NCBI GenBank assembly: GCA_009695285.1
Contig: SIBH01000007.1
Span: 1 to 37,444, forward strand
Direction of reading: 5' to 3'
DNA: 37,444 nt
Source: Pedosphaera sp.
GTDB lineage: Bacteria; Verrucomicrobiota; Verrucomicrobiia; Limisphaerales; SIBH01
The position numbers and the translations under genes are program-made. The notes under the pieces were generated by a model, which did no database searches, was not told the origin of the DNA, and saw only the letters and a list, made by a program, of their open reading frames with translations. This document shows, piece after piece, positions 33,601-37,444 of the stretch; the stretch's first letter is position 1; the number at the start of each line of letters is the position of its first letter.

Positions 33601-34022
33601 ACCAGCTTTGCGCCGGGATGCAGTCGCGCGATCTGGTCGAGATACCCGTCGAGTTGCTTGCGAAAATCCGCCAGTCCGACCGGGCCGGCGAACGCTTCGT
33701 TCATCCCGAAGCCCACGATCACGACTTTAGCCGGCCACTCCTTGAGCAGTGCCTTCATGTAGGCCTCGTAACCCTCGGGCCGGAGCCGATAGCCGACTTC
33801 GTCGCCCGTCCACGCGAAGCTGCGGAAATGCAGTTTCTTGTCCGAATGCGCGAGCTGAACCAGCGCCTCCAGTTCGCCGTGCTCGGCCAGTCGCTCGATC
33901 ATGGAGTTGCCGTAGAAAAGAATCGTGTCACCGGGCTGGAGCGCGATCTGGGCCCGCGCGGAAACGGGCGAGAGAAGGCTGAAGGCAAAAACGGTGACGA
34001 GGAGGGCGAGAAATCGGGTCAT
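30699..34022 (-). CDS. SGNH hydrolase - PVC dehydrogenase - HEAT - azurin fusion protein
   Basis: The 1107-residue exported protein combines several modules. A signal peptide (1-24) is followed by an SGNH/GDSL-type domain (25-225) with FYGNSMIE (Ser40), GFGMNEAF (Asn108) and NGLHLNGTGN (His206); the usual Asp of the last block is Asn203. A PVC-type membrane-bound dehydrogenase propeller (about 340-680) contains PVQIAFDARGRLWVV and calcium-loop-like DTDHDGKAD and DTNGDGKAD. A HEAT-like helical region (about 690-860) and a linking beta domain follow. An azurin-like copper domain (about 1000-1107) ends the protein, with ligands His in LMIHNLLIL, Cys1091, His1096 and Met1100 in CTFPGHWRIM, the same spacing as azurin. 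It probably oxidises a sugar or alcohol in the periplasm and passes electrons to copper. Confidence 0.9.
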   Translation of the reverse strand: MTRFLALLVTVFAFSLLSPVSARAQIALQPGDTILFYGNSMIERLAEHGELEALVQLAHSDKKLHFRSFAWTGDEVGYRLRPEGYEAYMKALLKEWPAKVVIVGFGMNEAFAGPVGLADFRKQLDGYLDQIARLHPGAKLVLLAPTAVEKGGQVPEVEVRNRDLADRAKVIGETAGARGAVFVDLFTTSQQQYAKSKTRLTGNGLHLNGTGNHETAQVIARALLGDAAVAKADQARVVEVAKAVARKNYFVAEIARPKNADLYYGIRKRQSEYNAEIPRYHQMIAATEAVVHELAASPGKKFADLPLAWLQPPPPIKGRDDGKNTGIIRPPAEAQAEFKVADDYTVNLFASEVEFPELKNPVQIAFDARGRLWVVTMPSFPHTVPGLPPQDKIIVLEDTDHDGKADKCTTFADGLDALDGVAFTEEGIIISEQPKLWLMADTNGDGKADTKRELFRGIDVTDSHHGGMIATDPIGHVLFCDGVFHRSTLETPFGVVRGIDATTYRLNPRTGRVETEWQSNTPNPWKITYDRTGNIFQMYGDGLPLDTLALTWTPLGVYHPFGYGNAGDNGKGSGIASISSPNFPDDYQQGMASASLLGNCTVSLWKYDYERGNMRGSKRLDIFSSTNAAFRPADLAFGFDGALYVSDFCSAIIGHAQHAMRDPNWDHDHGRIWRVVHNAKPVVKKFPRIEGAAVSELLALLQHPQDIVRHHARIELRKGGATVLPSLNKWIAGIDRANPEFDQSALETLFVAEGLEQTRPALLAELLKSKSPLHRAAAVRMIRFQADRLLNTSDLLHNMAADPHPRVQMEVVDAIAHLRPAVPAVEHALHGLTTTHADVQHMLADLKHGTKPAKGRSVPVLEIAPETRLTQWLDLGKGTRRTFVKAEAAQPAVLSVRHGYLDVLVNGVQLLSSDSMWINDQQVQLDLRSGLNVIDVAFRNTKNPPPVFLYDPLGQRLTTARPAADTNSLSALAAEFEKASAAFGDALIVRAVPNKMQFAPKELRVKAGAKVRLIFENPDLMIHNLLILAPGSAEEIGALADKLALQPDGLARGYIPESKKILHATGLVQPKQKAELIFTAPVAPGTYPFLCTFPGHWRIMRGVLVVE

Positions 34023-34272
34023 GGGTTGAATGAGGTGAACTGCGATTGGAAGCGGGGCAAATGGTGCGGCGGATTTCTAACCCCAGAACTTAACAGACAA
34101 CAGGCCGGACGCTGCCGGGGTCGCGGAAAATTGTTTTGGCGCCGGATTCATGGGCGGTGATTTAGCAATTTCCAGCGAGGCGAGCAAGCGTCGTTTGACC
34201 GGGTTTCATCCTCGTCATGCCGGGCCGGTGACCGCGCCGCTCCCATCCAGACGACGAAACTTCAGTGAGGAG

Positions 34273-35463
34273 CTACAGCAGGGAAAATGGGTTCTGTCTT
34301 GTCTGGAGCGGGAGCGTGACGCGCTGGCCGCCGAGACGATGCGACTCGAACACCGCGGAAATCATCTCCACGGTCGTGGCGCCGGCGCGCGCGTTGCACA
34401 GCGGCTCACGGCCTTCGCGAACGGCGGCAATCAGATCGCGGCCGGAGATGAGGTGATCGGATATCTGCCGGTCAAGTCCGGCAACAGGCTCGGGCTGGCT
34501 GATGCCGGCGGTGGTGATTGGCACCCACGCGCGCGGTTCCTTCAGTGGCTCGAACGGATGGCCCGCGAGCAGGTGCGCCAACGGCGCACGGTCGGCACGC
34601 AGATCGATGATGCCCTTGGTGCCGATGATCTGGACGTTGAAACCGGCGGTCGGAATTCCCGCCTTCGCCACCGAGTCGAAGAAAACCGGGAAGCCGCGCT
34701 TCATCTCGAACCGCGCATGGACTTCGTGGCCAGCCAGCGGGCCTACGCCTTCGGCGCCTTCTCTCACATCCGCGCGCGTCACGGGCCGGCCGTCTTGCAG
34801 CACGGTGGCGGTGCACGCGACTGGCTCGCCGGCGAAGACGGTGGCCAAGTTGAGCAGATGCGAGCCGAGCACCCACAGATCGAGGGAGCCGCCGCGTTCG
34901 TCCTCCTTGCCGCGCGTCCGGATTTCCAGGACGCGCCCGATGGCGTCCTGCTGGATCAGCTTCGTGAGCACGGGCAGGACCGGGTGACAGCGGTTGCGGT
35001 GCGCGACGGCGATCTTCACCTGGTGCCGGTCGGCGGCGGCGATGATTTCATCCGCCTCGGCGGGCGTGCGGCAAAAAGGTTTCTCAATGTAAATACCACG
35101 CGCGCCCGCTTCGATCGCCGCCAGGAGCATGTCGCGGTGTTGATCAACGTGCCGCGGACCGATGGCCACGAGGTCAGGCTTCATCTCCGTCAGCATCTTG
35201 CGGTAGTCGGCGAAGCCCCGGTCGGTCTGTAATGTTTTCAGCGCGCCTTCGAGCCCCCTGGCGCTGGCATCGGCAACGGCGACGATTTTCGTCTCCGGCA
35301 ATTGCAGCCACATCGTGTCCACGCCGTGGCCGTAGTTGCCGCGCCCGGTGTGACCGATGACGGTGACGCGAAGTTTGGGATCGGGATCGGCGGCGTGCCC
35401 CGCGAGTGCGAGACCGGCAGCGGTGGCGGTGATGAATTGACGGCGGTTGATCAGTGAGGACAT
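34273..35463 (-). CDS. Tat-exported Gfo/Idh/MocA family oxidoreductase
   Basis: This is an NAD(P)-dependent sugar-type oxidoreductase of 396 residues with a twin-arginine-like leader (LINRRQFITATAAGLALAGHAAD), suggesting folded export with its cofactor. The dinucleotide-binding segment LRVTVIGHTGRGNYGHG lies at 31-47, and the family signature GIYIEKPFCRTPAEADEI is at about 123-140 (EKPF at 127-130). The second half forms the usual mixed beta-sheet domain (GGSLDLWVLGSHLLNLA). It lies upstream of the dehydrogenase-azurin fusion gene on the same strand with a 250-base gap, so it may be a separate transcription unit of the same pathway. The substrate is unknown. Confidence 0.92.
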   Translation of the reverse strand: MSSLINRRQFITATAAGLALAGHAADPDPKLRVTVIGHTGRGNYGHGVDTMWLQLPETKIVAVADASARGLEGALKTLQTDRGFADYRKMLTEMKPDLVAIGPRHVDQHRDMLLAAIEAGARGIYIEKPFCRTPAEADEIIAAADRHQVKIAVAHRNRCHPVLPVLTKLIQQDAIGRVLEIRTRGKEDERGGSLDLWVLGSHLLNLATVFAGEPVACTATVLQDGRPVTRADVREGAEGVGPLAGHEVHARFEMKRGFPVFFDSVAKAGIPTAGFNVQIIGTKGIIDLRADRAPLAHLLAGHPFEPLKEPRAWVPITTAGISQPEPVAGLDRQISDHLISGRDLIAAVREGREPLCNARAGATTVEMISAVFESHRLGGQRVTLPLQTRQNPFSLL

Positions 35464-35587
35464 GGCTGGAGGCGGGCCGTTTTTTTCACTGCGCGGATAA
35501 TGACGCTGCGGGGGTCACTGGCCAGACTTATTTTTTGAGCCGCCGCCGGACGGGTGCAGCTTGACACTGTTATCGGAAGCTCTGGAA

Positions 35588-35657
35588 GAGCCGGTATCTT
35601 TGCCGGCGCGATGCGGTAGGTCAAAACACGAACACGCCGGCAAGGATACCGGCGCTC
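35588..35657. repeat. Palindromic intergenic element, about 21-base arms
   Basis: GAGCCGGTATCTTTGCCGGC (from 35588) pairs with CGCCGGCAAGGATACCGG...CTC (35635-35657), giving a long stem with small mismatches around a 26-base loop. It lies in the gap between the Gfo/Idh/MocA gene and typA and belongs to the same style of REP-like structure as the others in this window. No protein is encoded in the gap. Confidence 0.75.
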
Positions 35658-35689
35658 CCAAAGGCAGACTCCCCACCGGCCAAGAGCGG

Positions 35690-35709
35690 CGTGGGCGGGG
35701 AGGCCCACG
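35690..35709. other. Hairpin downstream of typA
   Basis: CGTGGGC (35690-35696) and GCCCACG (35703-35709) form a seven-base GC-rich stem with a six-base loop, 37 bases after the typA stop on the minus strand. No U-tract follows in the typA direction, so it may be a processing or stability hairpin instead of an intrinsic terminator. Confidence 0.45.
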
Positions 35710-35746
35710 GCGAGACGAGCCTTTCCGGCAGCGAAGGGACGCCACG

Positions 35747-37444
35747 TCAGGCGGTCAGATCTTCCACGAACTTGATCACGCGCTTTTTCTCAGAACGACG
35801 GCGCAGGCCTTCATCAAGAATCTTTTTGCGCAGGCGCAGGTTCTTCGGCGTGGCTTCTACGTATTCGTCCACGTCGATGTATTCGAGCGCGCGTTCGAGC
35901 GAGAGCTTGAGCGGCGGGGCGAGCTGGATGCCCTTGCCATCGCCGCCGGAACGCATGTTATTGAGGCGTTTTTCCTTCACCGGATTCACGGGGATGTCGT
36001 TCTCGCGGGCGTTCTCGCCCACGATCATGCCGATGTAAATGTCGTCGCCGGCCTCGACCATCAGGCGGCCGCGTTCTTGCACCATGTTGAGCGCGTAGCT
36101 GGTGGCCTCGCCGTTGTCCATGCTGACGAGCGAGCCGTTTTTGCGGGCGGCGATTTCGCCGCAGTCCGGGCCGTATTCGTGGAAGAGATGGCTCATCACG
36201 CCCATGCCCTTGGTGGAGTTGACGAGGTCGGTCTCAAAGCCGATGAGGCCGCGCATCGGCACGAGTGCCTCAACGGAGACGATGGTGCCGACGTGGTTCA
36301 TGTTCGTGATCTGCGCCTTGCGGCCGGAAAGATTTTCCATGATCGCGCCGAGGTTTTCGCTCGGAACTTCCACGAACAACTTTTCAATCGGCTCGAGCGC
36401 GTCGCCGGTGGTCGGGTCTTTTTTCCAGAGCACTTCGGGGCGCGAAACCAGGACTTCGTGGCCTTCGCGGCGCATCTGTTCGACGAGAATGGCGATCTGC
36501 ATTTCGCCACGACCGCTGACGGCAAAAATTTTCGGGTCGCTGGTCTGGGCGATGCGGAGCGCGACGTTGGTGCGGATTTCCTTCACGAGCCGGTCCCAGA
36601 TGTGACGCGCGGTGACGAGCTTGCCGTCCTTGCCCGCGAGCGGGCCGTCGTTGACGGCGAATTCCATCTGAATGGTCGGCGGATCGATCGGGATGTAGGG
36701 CAGGGCCTGGCGCGCCTCGCTGTCGCAGATGCTTTCACCGATGAAAACGTCCTCGAAGCCGGTCACACCGATGATGTCGCCGGCGTGGGCCTCCTGAATC
36801 TCGATGCGCTTCATGCCCTCGAAATGGTAGATCGCGGTAATCTTGCCCTTGGAAATTTTCCCGTGACCGTGGCGGCAGATGGCGGGATCGCCAATCTTAA
36901 CCTTGCCCTCGTAAATTTTACCGAACGCGATACGTCCGAGGTAATCGCTGTAGTCCAGGTTCGCGACGAGGAGTTGAAAGCCTTCGCCGGCGTGGGCGCG
37001 CGGCGGGGGGATGTGCTTCACGATGGCGTCGAAAAGCGGCTCCATCGTGCCGGCGACGTGTTCGAGTTCGACCTTGGCGTAGCCCTGCTTGGCCGAGCAG
37101 TAGATGAACGGGAAATCGAGCTGTTCGTCGGTGGCGTTGAGCGAGACGAAGAGTTCAAAAATCTGGTCGAGGACTTTTTTCGGGTTGGCGTTCTCGCGGT
37201 CGATCTTGTTGATCACGACGATGGGTTTGGCCCCAGCTTCGAGCGCCTTGCGGAGCACGAAACGCGTCTGCGCCTGCGGACCTTCGGCGGAATCCACGAC
37301 GAGCAGCACGCCGTCGATCATGTTCATGATGCGCTCCACCTCGCCGCCGAAATCCGCGTGGCCGGGGGTGTCCACGATGTTGATGTGGTAATTCTTGTAT
37401 TTGAACGCGGCGTTCTTGGCGCGGATGGTGATGCCCTTTTCCTT
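35747..37444 (-). CDS. typA: Translational GTPase TypA/BipA (N-terminus cut off by window edge)
   Basis: TypA is a ribosome-binding GTPase of the EF-G/LepA superfamily that helps ribosome assembly and stress adaptation. The reading frame is open to the window end, so the start lies outside; 565 residues are visible of the usual 600-615. From the cut edge come [11 protein letters not shown] (G2 region), [15 protein letters not shown] (G3) and INKIDRENA (G4), then [11 protein letters not shown] (G5 region). The C-terminal half contains [29 protein letters not shown] and [30 protein letters not shown], which are diagnostic for TypA over LepA or EF-G. Only the P-loop end of the protein is missing. 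Confidence 0.96.
   Translation of the reverse strand, partial: KEKGITIRAKNAAFKYKNYHINIVDTPGHADFGGEVERIMNMIDGVLLVVDSAEGPQAQTRFVLRKALEAGAKPIVVINKIDRENANPKKVLDQIFELFVSLNATDEQLDFPFIYCSAKQGYAKVELEHVAGTMEPLFDAIVKHIPPPRAHAGEGFQLLVANLDYSDYLGRIAFGKIYEGKVKIGDPAICRHGHGKISKGKITAIYHFEGMKRIEIQEAHAGDIIGVTGFEDVFIGESICDSEARQALPYIPIDPPTIQMEFAVNDGPLAGKDGKLVTARHIWDRLVKEIRTNVALRIAQTSDPKIFAVSGRGEMQIAILVEQMRREGHEVLVSRPEVLWKKDPTTGDALEPIEKLFVEVPSENLGAIMENLSGRKAQITNMNHVGTIVSVEALVPMRGLIGFETDLVNSTKGMGVMSHLFHEYGPDCGEIAARKNGSLVSMDNGEATSYALNMVQERGRLMVEAGDDIYIGMIVGENARENDIPVNPVKEKRLNNMRSGGDGKGIQLAPPLKLSLERALEYIDVDEYVEATPKNLRLRKKILDEGLRRRSEKKRVIKFVEDLTA

Noticed and set aside
34150-35232. 360-codon plus-strand ORF
   Set aside because: It is antisense to the Gfo/Idh/MocA gene, whose EKPF and nucleotide-binding motifs are unambiguous.

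Overview
The window is high-GC bacterial chromosome, most likely from a member of the Verrucomicrobiota (the Pedosphaera/Limisphaera side of the phylum is my best guess). This is inferred from gene content: planctomycete/verrucomicrobial cytochrome c proteins with DUF1549/DUF1553 and DUF1587-DUF1585 architecture, their DUF1501 and DUF1552 partners, a PVC-type dehydrogenase fused to an azurin-like domain, very large exported proteins, a hopanoid cyclase, mostly weak Shine-Dalgarno signals and many palindromic intergenic repeats. No rRNA, tRNA, CRISPR array, intact insertion sequence or phage gene was seen.

Left part (1-7.9 kb), housekeeping. The window opens inside a minus-strand squalene-hopene cyclase gene cut by the left edge. 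Next is a toxin-antitoxin pair in which both genes carry an in-frame stop codon. A plus-strand lysine/peptidoglycan-precursor block follows: dapF, dapA, two small unknown genes with their own promoter, dapB, then folK. A ROK/ASKHA-type sugar-kinase-like gene ends this part. Palindromic repeats fill the gaps on both sides of folK.

Middle part (8-26 kb), exported proteins. A 1706-residue secreted subtilisin-like protease lies divergent to an LmbE-type deacetylase. Two convergent sets of exported redox-type proteins follow. The plus-strand set is a DUF1549/DUF1553 cytochrome c protein coupled to a DUF1501 protein. The minus-strand set is a five-gene run: a DUF1587-1585 cytochrome c protein, a DUF1552 protein, two unknown exported proteins and a cytochrome c/WD40 protein. 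An HNH endonuclease gene sits where the two sets meet.

Right part (26-37.4 kb). A small membrane protein gene and a decayed azurin-type gene tail precede a minus-strand run: a Tat-type Gfo/Idh/MocA oxidoreductase, an 1107-residue fusion (SGNH hydrolase, PVC dehydrogenase propeller, HEAT-like region, azurin domain) and a 1304-residue exported protein with carbohydrate-binding-like and TIM-barrel-like regions. This run looks like extracytoplasmic carbohydrate processing. The window ends in the translational GTPase gene typA, cut by the right edge.

The most unusual sequence-level theme is repeat biology. Three different heptanucleotide tandem repeats occur, one inside dapB and one that builds the start codon and signal-peptide core of an exported protein. 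At least four palindromic intergenic elements are also present. No wholly new defence or mobile system could be demonstrated. The best candidates for undescribed biology are the small gene pair inside the dap block and the minus-strand five-gene cytochrome c/WD40 cluster.
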